NCBI GenBank assembly: GCA_963709655.1
Contig: CAVPXF010000053.1
Location: forward strand, 682,001 to 746,000
Direction of reading: 5' to 3'
Length of the DNA: 64,000 nt
DNA from: Roseiarcus sp963709655
GTDB lineage: Bacteria > Pseudomonadota > Alphaproteobacteria > Rhizobiales > Beijerinckiaceae
Shown here: in pieces, positions 17,321 through 28,297 of the stretch
Layout of the letters: every line of letters begins with the position of its first letter
Numbering within the stretch: the first letter of the stretch is position 1
Program-made: the position numbers and the translations under genes
Notes under the pieces: model-generated
What the model was told of the DNA's origin: nothing
The model's input: only the letters and a program-made list of their open reading frames with translations
Database searches by the model: none

Positions 17321-18885
17321 GTGAAGGTTGAAGCTCCCTTGCGACTGGAGCTGGTCGGCGTCAGCAAGTCGTTTCCCGGCGTGCGCGCCAACGACAACGT
17401 CCATCTCAAAGTCAAGCCTGGCGAGATTCATGCGTTGCTCGGCGAGAACGGAGCTGGCAAGTCGACCCTCGTCAAGATGATTTACGGGATCCAGGCGCCG
17501 GACGAAGGCCGGATTCTGTTCGATGGGCGCCGGTCCGAATCTCCAATCCCCGCGCCGCGCGTCGCCTCGGCATCGGCATGGTGTTCCAGCATTTCTCGCT
17601 GTTCGAGGCGCTGACGGTGCTCGAGAACATCGCGCTCGGTCTTGACGCGCGGCTTTCCCAGCGCGAGCTGCTCGCCGAGTTTCACAAGGTGCTCGACCTC
17701 TATCACCTCAAGCTCGATCCGCGCCGGATCGTCTCGACGCTCAGCGTCGGCGAGCGGCAGCGAATCGAGATCGTGCGCGCGCTGCTGCTCAATCCGCGCC
17801 TCCTGATCATGGACGAGCCGACCTCGGTGCTGACGCCGCAGGAGGTCGAGCAACTGTTCGAGGTGCTGCGCCGCCTCGCCGCAAGCGGCTGCTCGATCCT
17901 CTACATTTCCCACAAGCTGCACGAGATCGTCGCGCTTTGCGATACGGCCACGATCCTGCGCGGCGGCAAGGTGGTCGGAACCGCCGATCCCAAGAACGAG
18001 ACGTCGCGCTCGATGGCGGAAATGATGATCGGCGCGAATCTCAAGGAGATTTCCAAGCCGGCGGAGCGGGTGTTCGGCCTGCCGAAGCTGGAGGTCCAGA
18101 ACCTCAGCCTGCCGAAGCCCACCGAATTCGGGGTCGCGCTGCGGGACGTCACGCTCTGCGTGCGGGCGGGCGAGGTGTTCGGCGTCGCGGGCGTGGCGGG
18201 CAACGGGCAGAACGAGCTCCTCTCCGCTCTGAGCGGAGAAATGCTCGCCGCGGAGTCCGGGTCCGTGATCCTGTCGGGCGAAGGGATCGGGCGGCTCGGC
18301 GTCACCGAGCGCCGCGGCCTGGGGCTCTGCGCGGTCCCCGAGGAGCGCCATGGCCACGCGGCGGTGAGCGAGTTCTCCCTCACCGACAACGCTTCGCTGA
18401 CAGGCCGCGACCGGATGTCTTTCGTCAGCTTCGGCCTGATCGACCCGGACAAGGCGAGCGACTACGCCTCCGAGGTGATCGGCGCCTTCACCGTCAAGAC
18501 CACAGGGCCGAACGCGCTCGCGGGCTCGCTGTCGGGCGGCAACCTGCAGAAGTTCATCATGGGGCGGGAGATCCTGCAGAGCCCCGAGGCGCTGGTGGTC
18601 TGCCAGCCGACTTGGGGCGTCGACGCGGGCGCCGCGGCCGCGATCCACCAGGCGATCGTCGATCTCGCGGGGCGCGGCTCGGCGGTGCTCGTCATCTCGC
18701 AGGACCTCGACGAGCTCCTGACGCTATGCGACACGATTGCGGTCATCAACCTCGGCAGGCTGTCGAAGCCGATGAAGGTCGGCGAGGCCTCGATCGAGGA
18801 GATCGGGCTTCTCATGGGCGGCGTGCACGGCGATCCGTCGGGGACTGAGGAAATGACGGAGCACTTGCATGCGCATCCGGCTTGA
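17321..18885 (+). pseudogene. BmpA-type nucleoside ABC transporter ATPase, broken by one-base deletion
   Basis: Tandem-domain ATPase of the RbsA/YufO type that powers nucleoside or simple-sugar uptake. The first domain has Walker A GENGAGKS (residues 41-48 from the GTG start) and, after the break, the signature LSVGERQR. The second domain has the characteristic degenerate Walker A GVAGNGQNE and signature LSGGNLQK. The reading frame shifts between about 17530 and 17560: frame one runs to a stop at 17612-17614, while the conserved RAARRLGIGMVFQHFSLF continues in another frame. Adding one base near 17541 restores a 521-aa protein of family length. It overlaps the first permease by 17 bases. Either a sequence error or a true inactivation of this operon. 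Confidence 0.82.
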
Positions 18886-19963
18886 GAGGCGGCTGACCCA
18901 GAGCCGCTTCATGCTGGTGGCGACGCCGGTCGCCTCGGTGCTGTTGACGATGCTGCTCGGCGCGGTCATCTTCGAGCTGATCGGCTTCGACGGACCCGAC
19001 GCGATCTTCCAGACCTTCATCACCCCCGTCGTCGCGCCCTACAAATGGGTCGACGTGCTGACCAAGGCCGCGCCGCTCATCATCATCGGGCTCGGGCTCT
19101 CGCTCGGCAACCAGGCCAAGATCTGGAACATAGGCGCCGAGGGCCAGTATGTCATCGGGGCGCTGACCGGTGCGGGCGTCGCCTTCGCGCTGCCGAACGC
19201 ACCCGGCTTCGTCGCGATTCCCCTCATGATCGCAGCCGGGATACTCGGCGGCATGGCCTGGGCGGCGATCCCGGCGGCGCTCAAGACACGCTTCCACGTT
19301 TCGGAGGTGCTCTCGACCCTGATGCTCGTCTATGTCGCGATGCAGGTGCTGAACTATCTGATCGGCGGCCCCTGGAAGGATCCCAACGGCCACAACTTCC
19401 CGCAGACGCCTCCCTTGGCCGACGCGCAGACCCTGCCCCACACCCTCCCCGGTACAGTCGTGCCGCCCGGCTTCGTCGTCGCCATCGCCCTGACGCTGGT
19501 TTTCTGGCTGCTCGCCTCGCGCTCGGTGTACGGCTTCTCGGTTCGCACCGTCGGCGCCTCCCCGAGCGCGGCCCGGTACGGCGGCTTCGACGCCTCGCGC
19601 ACGGTCTGGTCGACCCTGATGATTAGCGGCGGCATGGCGGGCCTCGCCGGCATCCTCGAGGTGATGACGCAGAGCGGACAGATCAACCTGGGCTTTCCGT
19701 CGGGCTACGGCTTCACTGCGATCATCGTCTCGTTCCTTGGCCGGCTGCATCCGGTCGGCGTCTTCCTCGCCGGCCTGATCCTCGCCGTCACCTATGTCGG
19801 CGGTCAGGTCGCCCAGACGGTCGTTCACGTGCCCGAGGCGACCGCCGGCATCTTCCAGGCGACCATGCTGTTCTTCATTCTGGCCAGCGATGTCCTCGTT
19901 CGCTATCGCTTGCGCGTGGTCCGCGATGCGCCGAGCGCCGCAGCCGTGGGGGCGCGCGCGTGA
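18869..19963 (+). CDS. nucleoside ABC transporter permease 1 (YufP-like)
   Basis: 364-aa inner-membrane permease of the BPD_transp_2 family paired with BMP-type binding proteins. A first hydrophobic segment (residues about 18-40) is followed by IIIGLGLSLGNQAKIWNIGAEGQYVIGAL (two blocks, about 72-100), the hallmark of YufP-type permeases, and about eight further segments. The GFSVRTVGASPSAARYGG block (about 218-235) corresponds to the loop that contacts the ATPase. The ATG lies inside the end of the ATPase gene, and its stop overlaps the GTG of permease 2 by four bases, so translation is coupled. Together with permease 2 it forms the membrane channel. Confidence 0.88.
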   Translation: MRIRLERRLTQSRFMLVATPVASVLLTMLLGAVIFELIGFDGPDAIFQTFITPVVAPYKWVDVLTKAAPLIIIGLGLSLGNQAKIWNIGAEGQYVIGALTGAGVAFALPNAPGFVAIPLMIAAGILGGMAWAAIPAALKTRFHVSEVLSTLMLVYVAMQVLNYLIGGPWKDPNGHNFPQTPPLADAQTLPHTLPGTVVPPGFVVAIALTLVFWLLASRSVYGFSVRTVGASPSAARYGGFDASRTVWSTLMISGGMAGLAGILEVMTQSGQINLGFPSGYGFTAIIVSFLGRLHPVGVFLAGLILAVTYVGGQVAQTVVHVPEATAGIFQATMLFFILASDVLVRYRLRVVRDAPSAAAVGARA

Positions 19964-20901
19964 ACATCGCATTCCTCATCGACGCCCTCGTCACCGTCAT
20001 TGGCGTCACGACCCCGATCCTGCTCGCCGCGACGGGCGAACTCGTGGTCGAAAAGAGCGGCGTCCTCAACCTCGGCGTCGAGGGCATGATGCTGATCGGC
20101 GCGGTCACGGGCTTCGCGGTCACCCTGAATTTCGGCGATGCACTGGGCGATTGGGCGCCCTGGGCTGGCGTGGTCGGGGCGGGGCTCGCCGGCGCGGCCT
20201 CCTCGATGCTGTTCGGCGTTCTCGTGCTGACGCTCGGCTCCAATCAGGTCGCGACCGGCCTTGCGCTGGCGATCTTCGGCATTGGCCTCTCGTCGCTGAT
20301 CGGCGCCAGTTACGTGGGCATGGTGATCGCGCCCTTCAATCAGGCTTTTCCCGACTGGCTGGCTGGAGACCCGATCGGCCGGGTGGCGTTCGGCTACAGC
20401 CCGCTCGTCTATTTCGCGCTGATCATGGTGTTTGTGGTCGGCTGGTTTCTCAACCGGACGCGCGCCGGGCTTATCCTGCGCGCGGTCGGCGAAAACGACA
20501 TGTCGGCGCATTCGATCGGCTATCCGGTGCTTGGAATTCGCTACGCCGCGATCGCCTTCGGCGGCGCGATGGCCGGAATCGGCGGCGCTTACTTCTCGAT
20601 GGTGATCACGCCGATGTGGGCCGAGCAGATGACGGCGGGGCGCGGCTGGATCGCGCTCGCCCTCGTCGTCTTTTCGAGCTGGCGCGCCGGACGGCTGCTC
20701 GTCGGCGCTTACTTCTTCGGGATTCTGATGACGCTTGAACTCTACGCCAAAGCGTCCGGCTTTTCGTTCCTGCCGTCCCAGTTCTGGGCCGCCATGCCCT
20801 ACGTCATGGCGGTCGCCGTGCTCGCATTCATGTCGGCGCGCGACGTCGCCGGAAGCGAAGCGCCGGCTTGCCTCGGCAGGCCGTTCATGCCGAACAGTTG
20901 A
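19960..20901 (+). CDS. nucleoside ABC transporter permease 2 (YufQ-like)
   Basis: 313-aa second membrane subunit of the same transporter. GTG start overlapping the stop of permease 1 (GTGA). The family signature PILLAATGELVVEKSGVLNLGVEGMM (two blocks, about residues 17-45) opens the protein, followed by about eight membrane segments and the ATPase-contacting loop RAVGENDMSAHSIGYPV (about 177-193). It ends ACLGRPFMPNS, a usual C-terminus for this family. Twenty-eight bases separate it from the binding-protein gene. Confidence 0.88.
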   Translation: MNIAFLIDALVTVIGVTTPILLAATGELVVEKSGVLNLGVEGMMLIGAVTGFAVTLNFGDALGDWAPWAGVVGAGLAGAASSMLFGVLVLTLGSNQVATGLALAIFGIGLSSLIGASYVGMVIAPFNQAFPDWLAGDPIGRVAFGYSPLVYFALIMVFVVGWFLNRTRAGLILRAVGENDMSAHSIGYPVLGIRYAAIAFGGAMAGIGGAYFSMVITPMWAEQMTAGRGWIALALVVFSSWRAGRLLVGAYFFGILMTLELYAKASGFSFLPSQFWAAMPYVMAVAVLAFMSARDVAGSEAPACLGRPFMPNS

Positions 20902-20929
20902 AAATCATGTCACGCACAAGGAGGACGAC

Positions 20930-22007
20930 ATGAGTCTGGTTACACGACGCAATTTCATGAAAACCGCCGCGGCGGGGCTGACATTGCCGGCGCTGGGGCG
21001 CGCCGCCTATGCAGCCGAGCCTCTCAAGGTCGGGTATATCTATCTTGGCCCGATCGGCGACTTCGGCTGGACCTGGGCGCACAACAAGGGCCGGCTCGCG
21101 CTCGAGGCCGCGCTCAAGGGCCAGGTCGTCACCTCATACGTCGAGAACGTGAAGGAGGACGCGAGCGCGATCCCGATCCTCAAGGACCTCGCGCAGCAGG
21201 GCAACAAGCTGATCTTCACCACGTCCTACGGCTATATGGATCAGACGGTCGAGGTGGCCAAGCAGTTCCCGGATGTGAAGTTCGAGCACTGCACCGGCTA
21301 CAAGCACGCCGACAACCTCGGCACCTACAATTCGCGCTTCCATCAGGGCCGCGCCGTCGAGGGCACGATCGCGGGCCTGATGACCAAGTCGGGAACGATC
21401 GGCTATCTCGGCTCCTACAAGGTGCCCGAGGTCGTGCTCGGCGTGAACGCTTTCACGCTCGCTGCGCAAGCGCAGAACCCAAATATCAAGACGAAGCTCG
21501 TCATGATCAACTCGTGGTTCGACCCGGCCAAGGAAGCCGCGGCCGTGCAGACGCTGATCAACCTCGGCTGCGACGTGGTGGCTCAGCACACCGACAGTCC
21601 GGCGGGCCTTCAGGTCTGCGAACAGCGCAAGGCGTGGTGCTTCGGCCAGGGCGCGGACATGACGAAGTTCGCACCCAAGACCCAGCTCACCGCGATCGAG
21701 GACATCTGGGGCCCCTATTACATCTCGCGCGGCAAGGCGATGCTCGACGGGACCTGGAAGCCGGACGACGCCTGGTGGGGCTTCAAGGAGGGCACCGTCG
21801 TGATGTCGCCCTTCAGCTCCGCGATGCCCGACAATGTGAAGGCGGCGGCCGACAAGGTCATCGCCGGCTGGAAGGACGGCAGCTACGACGTCTTCACCGG
21901 CGAGATCAAGGACCAGACGGGCGCCGTCGAAGGTTCCCAAGGGCGAGCGCATGGCGGACAAGGACCTTGCGGTGATCGACTGGTACGTCCAGGGCGTGCA
22001 GAGCTGA
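20930..22007 (+). CDS. BMP-family nucleoside-binding protein, frame broken near C-terminus
   Basis: Periplasmic substrate-binding protein of the BMP/PnrA family. An ATG at 20930 with a strong AAGGAGG at 20918-20924 gives a Tat-like leader TRRNFMKTAAAGLTLPALG, then the family opening VGYIYLGPIGDFGWTWAHNKG and the later block NSWFDPAKEAAAVQTLINLG. The first about 330 residues are regular. Near 21929 one extra base shifts the frame: as read the protein ends at 22021 with an alien tail, but removing one G restores KVPKGERMADKDLAVIDWY, ending at the TGA 22005-22007 with 358 aa. Only the C-terminus is affected. It is last in the transporter operon. Confidence 0.87.
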
Positions 22008-22028
22008 GTCCGCGCGCCTGAACGCCCT

Positions 22029-22061
22029 GCGGGGCGCCTCCGGCTTTTCGGGGCGCCCCGC
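22029..22061. terminator. bidirectional terminator-like hairpin
   Basis: GCGGGGCGCC (22029-22038) pairs perfectly with GGCGCCCCGC (22052-22061) over a 13-base loop. It lies between the convergent ends of the BMP gene (plus) and the YhaN-like gene (minus). No strong T-run follows, as is common in GC-rich genomes. Confidence 0.6.
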
Positions 22062-22085
22062 TGATGCAAGCGCCGCGCTCCCAGC

Positions 22086-25000
22086 TCACCTGATCTCGAT
22101 GACGTCCGCCTCGGCCCCGAGGCGCGCCTTTGCGGCGTCAGCGACGTGGCGATGGTGGGTGAAGAGGATCGTCTGCACCCGATCGCCAATCGCGGCGAGC
22201 GCCTCGAGTCCGGCTCCGGTCCGTTCGTCGTCGAAGCTCGCGAAGATGTCGTCGCCGACGAACGGCGGCGCCTCTGAGCGCGCGGCATAATTCTCAATCA
22301 CTGCGAGCCGCAGGCCGAGATAAAGCTGATCGCGCGTCCCTTCGCTCAGCGCCTTGACCCGCACGTTTTCCCCGCTACGGCGCACCCCGACCAGTTGCAG
22401 TTCGTCGTCGTCGCCGAACGCCTGATCGAGGCTCAAGAACGCGCCGCCCGTCAGGAGCGCGAAGATTGCGCCGGCGCGCGTCATCAAGGGATCGCGGCGC
22501 GCTGCGCGATGGCGGTCCAGGGCGCCGCCGAGCAGAGCGGATGCGGCCTTTAGCACCGCCCACCGTCGCGCCGTCTCCACAAGCTCCGCTTCGGCGTTGC
22601 GACGCTGCTGCCAGGCCTCCTCGGCGCCCACGCCCGCCTCGAGCTCCTCACGCCGCTGCAGCATGAGGGCGCGCTGCGCGCGGTGCTCGTTTTCGAGGCG
22701 CTCGCGGTCCTCGTTCTCCCGTTCGAGCTCGGCGATCCGGGAAGCTGCCGCATCCGGGTCGAACCCTTCCATCTCGGCGAGGAGACGCGGCTCCTCCACG
22801 CCGTCGGCGACGTCGAGAAGATGGCGCCGCTTCTGCCGCAGGGTCTCGGCGAGTTCCGCCCGTTCCCGCTCGCGCGCGATCAGGACGGACGGATCGCTGT
22901 CCGGCGGGAGCGACGCGGTCGCTTGTGCGAGCGCGGCGTCGGCGCGGCTCCGACGCTCGCGCGTTTCGGCGAGCGACCGCCGCAGGGCGTCGAGGGACCG
23001 GGCGGCCTCGACCCGCTGCGCCTCGGACTTTCGAGCCGCCGCCAGCCGCTCGTTCAGCCGCCGGGCCGTCGAGTTCGGCCGGAAGATCGACCGCCTCGGG
23101 CGCACAGCGCGACGCGAGCGCGCGCGCCTCGGCCTCGAACGCCTCCATGTTTCGGCGCATGCCGGCGACCCGGCGGGCGCGATCGCGGAGGTTTTCCCCG
23201 TCGCTCAACGCCTTGTCCCAGACGTCGAGGGCCGCCTCGCCGGCCTCGACCGTGGCGGCGCCGACGACGCCGGCCGCAGCGAGCGCGGTCTCGGCGCGAA
23301 CGCGCCAGGCGCCGAACCGCTCCGCGGCCTCGGCGTCGTCGCGCGCGGCTTCCGCGAGAAGCCGGCCGGCCTCGGCGTATCGGGCCTCCGTCGTGCGCGA
23401 CGCGTTGAAGGCCTTGGCGGCCTCATCGAGCCGCCGCTCGACCCGATCAGCCTGACGGCCGACGTCGAGCCCCTCAACTGGCGACAGCCCGAGCTCGGCG
23501 GCGAGCGCGCCGAGCGCGGGCGCGACCGCCGCGAGCCCGCGCGCCTCGGCTTCATGCGCGGCCTTCCGCTGAAGCAGCCGTTCCCGGGCGCCGAACGCCT
23601 CAGTGACGCGGCCGATCCAGTCGCGCATTTGCGCGGGCGAGCGCGGATGCGCCGAGACTCCTTGCCAGAGTTCGGTCCAGGCGCGCTCGATCTCGCCCCG
23701 CTTTGCGGCCTCCTCGGCCTCGGACGCCTGAGCGAGCGCATAGGCCCGCGTCTGTTCGTCGAGGCGCTGGGTCTCGAGCCCGTGCTTGGCGAGACGCGCG
23801 GCGTCGGACGAGGCTTCATCGGCCAGTCGGTCGGCCTCCGTCGTCAGGCGTTCGAAGTCCCGAACCCGATCGGGCAGCGCGCCCGGCGGCGGCGCGTCGT
23901 CCGCGCCGAGCAGCGTCGCGCGGAGAGGGCGCCAGGCCTCTTCGCGCACGTCGCGCGCCGCCTCGATCCGGGTCGCGGTGGCGAGCGGACGCCCGGCCGC
24001 GAGCGTCGCGAGACGCGCCGTCGTGCCGGCCATCTCCTTTTCGACGGCCTCGCGCCTTCCCGCGGCGGCGCGCGCGCCCTCCAGCGCCGCATCGAACACC
24101 TTCTCGAACCGGGAGAGGTCCTCGTCGCGCGGCAAGGGGCGCGCCGCCAGCGCGTTGAGGTCAGCGACCTCGGGATCGAGCCGGGCGAGCCTCTCGCCCA
24201 GCCGGCGCGCCTCGTCGGCAAGGTCCTCGCGCTCCTTGTCGGCCTTGCGGCTGCGCTCCGCGATCTTGCCGAGCGCCGCAAAGGTCTCGCGAGCCAGCGA
24301 CGGATCCATCGCGGGCGGCCGGGCCTCCCGTTCCAAGCGCAAGGCCTCGACGGCCTTGCGCTCCCGCGCGTGCCTTAGCGCCTTGGCCTCGGCGTCCGCC
24401 TGGATTTTTCGCCCCTCGGCGATCAGTCCGCGCAAGGCGGCGAGCGTAGCGGCGGTCGGCCGGCGGGTTTCGAGCGCTTCGGCGTCCGGCAGGCCGAGCG
24501 CGCGCGCATGGCGCTCCAGCGCCGCGGCATATTGATCGGCCTCGGCCTGGACCCTCGGCAGGTCGCGCTTCTCGTTGGCGTAGCCTCCGCTCGCCCCGAA
24601 AAGCTCCTCGATCGCCGAAGCCTCGGCGAGCGAGGCCTGGTCGACCACAATTCTCGCCGCGTTCTCGACAGAGCGGCGCTCCTCGGCGCCCGCGCGCTCC
24701 TCGGCTTCGCCGGCGGCGCGCAACTCCTGGAGCGCCGCAGCGAGGACGTCCGTGGCGCCCGGGGCGAAGTCGGGAAGGTCGGCGAAGCCCGCCAGACGCC
24801 GCTCCGCGTCGGCGATGTCCCTCAGGACGGGAGCGGCGCGCTTCAGCCGCCCGAGGCGCGCCCGCTCGGCCTCGCTGGCCCGGCGCTCGGCGCGGATCGT
24901 CTCGACCTTTTGGCCGAGCGCCTCGATCTCGCCATTGAGGCGACGCCAGGCGTCGACCCGCAGCTCCTTTGTGTCGATCGCCTTGCGCGCAGCCGAGTGC

Positions 25001-25563
25001 CGGTCGAGCGCCTGGTAGAAAAGCCGATGGGCGGCCCGCCGATCGCCGAAGATCTCGTCGGCCTTCGCTTCGAGGTCGCTGCGCAGATCGAGGAGATTGC
25101 GAAGTCCCGACGCCGCTTCGAGCAGGGTCGCGCCAACGTCGCCGTCGGCGCGCAACATGGCGTCGCCGCCCTCCCGCAAAGCGGCCGCGTCGAGACCGAA
25201 CGAGCGGCGGAAGGCGTCCTCGCCAACCGATCCGAGCATGGGGTCGAGCGCGTCGTCGGGCAGGACGGCGCCGTCATAGTCCTGGAGCGTGTTCTTGCGT
25301 CCCTTGCGGCGCCGGACCACGAGCGCCGCCCCTTCGCGGTCGACGATTTCGGCGCCGATCCGCAACTCCTGACCGGGAAAACGGAAGGCGAAGGGCGTGC
25401 GCTCCGGGACGCCGTAGAGCAAAGCGCCGACAGCGGCGAGCGCCGTCGACTTTCCCGCCTCGTTTGGCCCGTATACGACGTGCAATTTCGCATCCGCGCG
25501 GAAATTCAGGCGCAAATTGTCGAAGGCGCCGAATTTGTCGAGTTCGAGGGTGCGGAGCTTCAT
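22086..25563 (-). pseudogene. YhaN/SbcC-like AAA ATPase, one-base frame break
   Basis: Large coiled-coil ATPase of the SMC/Rad50 type, group found with YhaO-like nucleases. The N-terminal ATPase lobe has MKLRTLELDKFGAFDNLRL and Walker A YGPNEAGKST (about residues 31-40). A long Glu/Arg/Ala-rich coiled coil follows, and the C-terminal lobe holds the signature LSEGTRDQLYLGLRLA and Walker B-like PPFVGDDIFASFDDER. The frame changes near 23066: the first part reads to AELDGPAAE, whereas RRLNERLAAARKSEA continues in another frame. Removing one base joins them as AELDARRLNERL and gives 1158 aa, normal for the family. It lies six bases downstream of the nuclease gene, in the same operon. A sequencing indel is a real alternative to decay. 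Confidence 0.82.
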
Positions 25564-25569
25564 CGCGGG

Positions 25570-26796
25570 TCAGCCCCTCTCCGCGCGACCGAGCGTCAGC
25601 GCGCGCGCCTCGGCGAGGACGGACTCGAGGTCGAGCGCCGTCCCAAAGTCTTCGCCCATCCCGCCCGGCAGTCGTGCGCGCACGGTCCCGATCAGCGCTT
25701 CGACCGCTTCGCGCAAGGCGGCGTCGCCTGCGCTCGCCTCCAATGCGGCCGCAAGATCGAGCCCGGCGAGCGCGGCTTCGTCGACCCGCCGCGCCGGCTC
25801 TGTGGTGGCGACGCGCAGGCGCTCGAGCCACACGTCGTCGCCGCAGCGCTGCGCCGCGGCCTCTGTCTTGTCGCGCAGTTCGGCATCGGCGAGGAGGCGC
25901 GCATGCAGCGGCGTCACGCCGGCGAACGACACGCGCACCGCGAGCATGCGTCCTTCGGCGCCGTCGGCGTGCGGGCGCACCGCCGCCTCGACAGCGCGCA
26001 TCAGGGAGGCTTCGTCGTCGTGCGCCTCCGCGTCGACGACCACTTCGGCCCAGCGGGCGCGGTCCGTCGCGATGCGTCTTACGGCCTCGACCCGGCCGTC
26101 GGCGACATCGACGACGACCGCGCCCTTTTCCCCGCATTCGCGCACGCTGCGGCCTTGCAGGTTGCCGGGATAGACGATCCAGGGATCGCGAGAGACGATC
26201 TCGAAGGTGTGCACATGGCCGAGCGCCCAGTAGTCGTAGCCCTTCGCGGCAAGTTCGGCGGCCGTGCAGGGCGCGTAGTTTTCGTGGCCCGCGCGACCGC
26301 AGGCGGTATGCAGAACGCCGATGTTGAACCAGCCGGGGACCGGCTCGGGGTAATCGACCGCGTAGTTTTCGGCGACCTCGCGCCGGGGAAATCCGCGCCC
26401 GTGCAGCGCGACGCGCAGCTCTTCGAGCCGGTGCGTCTCCGGCCGCCGGGTCGAAAACTCGACGACGCTGTCGGGCCAGGTCAGCGATCGGGTCACGACG
26501 CTGTCGGCGTCGTGATTGCCGCGCAGGAAGTAGGTCGGCACGCCGCGATTGGCGAGGCGCGCCAGCTGCCGGTTGAAAAAGAGGCCGATCGAGGCGTCCC
26601 TCCAGTCGCCGTCGAAGACGTCCCCGGCGATCACGGCGAAGGCGATCTCCTCCTCGAGCGCGCGGGTGACGAGATCCTCGAAGGCGTCCCGGCTCGCCCG
26701 GGCGAAGCGGGCGGCGACGTCGCCGTCCTTTTGCGCGAGCCCGATGAGAGGGCTGCCCAGATGCAGGTCGGCGGCGTGAAGGAATTGGAAGCCCAT
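25570..26796 (-). CDS. YhaO/SbcD-like metallophosphoesterase DNA exonuclease
   Basis: 408-aa calcineurin-like phosphoesterase of the Mre11/SbcD group. The metal-binding motifs appear in order: HAADLHLGSP (about residues 7-16), AGDVFDGD (about 57-64), LRGNHDADS (about 93-101), GVLHTA, and YWALGHVHT (about 186-194). With the adjacent coiled-coil ATPase it should form an ATP-gated nuclease complex acting on DNA ends, by analogy with Mre11-Rad50. It is the first gene of the two-gene operon; the 156 bases upstream (26797-26952) separate it from the divergent GT61 gene and should hold both promoters. No helicase or NHEJ genes are adjacent. Confidence 0.87.
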   Translation of the reverse strand: MGFQFLHAADLHLGSPLIGLAQKDGDVAARFARASRDAFEDLVTRALEEEIAFAVIAGDVFDGDWRDASIGLFFNRQLARLANRGVPTYFLRGNHDADSVVTRSLTWPDSVVEFSTRRPETHRLEELRVALHGRGFPRREVAENYAVDYPEPVPGWFNIGVLHTACGRAGHENYAPCTAAELAAKGYDYWALGHVHTFEIVSRDPWIVYPGNLQGRSVRECGEKGAVVVDVADGRVEAVRRIATDRARWAEVVVDAEAHDDEASLMRAVEAAVRPHADGAEGRMLAVRVSFAGVTPLHARLLADAELRDKTEAAAQRCGDDVWLERLRVATTEPARRVDEAALAGLDLAAALEASAGDAALREAVEALIGTVRARLPGGMGEDFGTALDLESVLAEARALTLGRAERG

Positions 26797-26952
26797 CGCG
26801 CCATGCTAGCGGAGAGCGCGCCCGCCAGCGAGGCGGCCGGCCAGGTTGTGCACAATGGAGAGCGGAGCGGTCGAACTTGTCGCTCGGGCCGCCTTGGGGC
26901 ATAGGCCCACGCCAGGCCGGGCGTTCCGGCCGGCCGATATGAGCAGAACCCC

Positions 26953-28275
26953 GTGCCCGACCGCCCGCGGCCTCCCGCGACCCCCGACAGCCTCGAGAAT
27001 GCGACGCGCATGCGCGTCAGCCGGTCGCTGCACGGCTTTTGGCGGAAGGCGGTCCGCGGTCCGCTCAAGACGTGGCGCGCCCGGCTGCGCAGCGCGATGG
27101 CCGCCAGCGCCAAGGGCGGCGTCCCCGTCACGGTCGACCGGACGACCGAGCTCGCCGTCGTTCCGTTCGAGGGCCGGTTCCCGCCGCCGCGGGCTCAGTG
27201 CACGGTGGTCGAGGCGGCCCAGTACCGCACCCGCCTTCACCCCCTGACCGTCAATTCCACGACGACCGAGGCGATGCACTATGTCGAGCACACGGTCGAC
27301 GCGCCGCCCCTGACCCTCGAACACCTCGTCGACCAATTTTGGTTTCCGAAGTTCGGGCTCCTCATCTCCGAGGACGGGCTGCTATGGCGACATTCGTTCC
27401 TCGGCCCCTTTCGCCAAGGGTTCCTCTCGTCGGTCAAGGAGATCGTCGAGCGCGCCGGGCCGGACGGGGCGCGCGAGCCGCTCTTCTTCCCGAACCGGCT
27501 CGCGGACGCGCCGAGGATCGCCGAGGCGCGGCTCCTCATCGCCAATTCCGAGAAGCCTAACTATGGCCATTACCTGCTCGACATCGCGCCGCTGATCCAC
27601 CTCGGCGCAACCCTCAGCGCCCCGATGCTGACCTGGACGCCAAAGCCCTGGCAGCGCGGCCTGATCGACCGGCTCGACGTGCCGGCCGGGCTGATCAAGG
27701 AGATCCGGCCTGCGCCGGTGAAACTCGAGCACGCGATCGTCAGCAATCGCCACAGCGGGATCAGCAGCCAGAACGCCCACCCGCAGCACCGGCAAGCCTT
27801 CGACACGATCCGGGCCAACGTCCTGAGGGCGGCGCCGGGCGTCGACACGCCGAGGCGCCTGCTCATCTGCCGCAGCCTCGCCAACAGCCGCAACCTCCTG
27901 AACCGCGCCGAGCTGATCGAGGCCTTGAAGCCGCTCGGCTTCGCCGCGATCCAGCCGGAAAAGCTGAGCTTCGACGAGCAGGTCCTGACGTTCGCAAACG
28001 CCGACCTCATCGTGTGCGAATTCGGGGCGGCGATCGTCAATGCGGTGTTCTGCCGTCCGGAGGCCAAGGTCGTCGAGATCATCGCCGAGGGACAGCATGA
28101 TCCCTGGTCGGCGCATCTGATCGCCATGCTCGGCCTCGACCATGTCGTGCTCTTCGAGCCGCAGACGGAGGAGGCGCTGGCGAGCGCGCCGCGGCACATG
28201 AAGGACTCGCCCTTCGCCTATTCGGTCGACGTCGCCAAGGTGGTCGAGACGGTCCGCGCGCTGATCGGCGGGTAG
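26953..28275 (+). CDS. GT61 (DUF563) family glycosyltransferase
   Basis: 440-aa glycosyltransferase-61-like protein, probably adding a sugar to a cell-surface polysaccharide or glycan. Blocks typical of the family are NYGHYLLDIAPLIHLGA (about residues 204-220), LICRSLANSRNLLN (about 304-317), and LTFANADLIVCEFGAAIVNAVFCR (about 346-369, two blocks), the last being the C-terminal nucleotide-sugar region. The start is uncertain: GTG at 26953 gives 440 aa, while ATG at 27010 gives 421 aa and starts MRVSRSLHGF. No other polysaccharide genes are adjacent, so the acceptor is unknown. The CGTTCAG repeat array begins 23 bases after its stop. Confidence 0.8.
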   Translation: MPDRPRPPATPDSLENATRMRVSRSLHGFWRKAVRGPLKTWRARLRSAMAASAKGGVPVTVDRTTELAVVPFEGRFPPPRAQCTVVEAAQYRTRLHPLTVNSTTTEAMHYVEHTVDAPPLTLEHLVDQFWFPKFGLLISEDGLLWRHSFLGPFRQGFLSSVKEIVERAGPDGAREPLFFPNRLADAPRIAEARLLIANSEKPNYGHYLLDIAPLIHLGATLSAPMLTWTPKPWQRGLIDRLDVPAGLIKEIRPAPVKLEHAIVSNRHSGISSQNAHPQHRQAFDTIRANVLRAAPGVDTPRRLLICRSLANSRNLLNRAELIEALKPLGFAAIQPEKLSFDEQVLTFANADLIVCEFGAAIVNAVFCRPEAKVVEIIAEGQHDPWSAHLIAMLGLDHVVLFEPQTEEALASAPRHMKDSPFAYSVDVAKVVETVRALIGG

Positions 28276-28297
28276 AGCCGGCGTGCGCGAACGGCGC

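Noticed and set aside
24508..26904. Plus-strand open frame of 798 codons
   Set aside because: Antisense shadow of the YhaN/YhaO-like genes; its composition is arginine/glycine-rich and no motif is seen.
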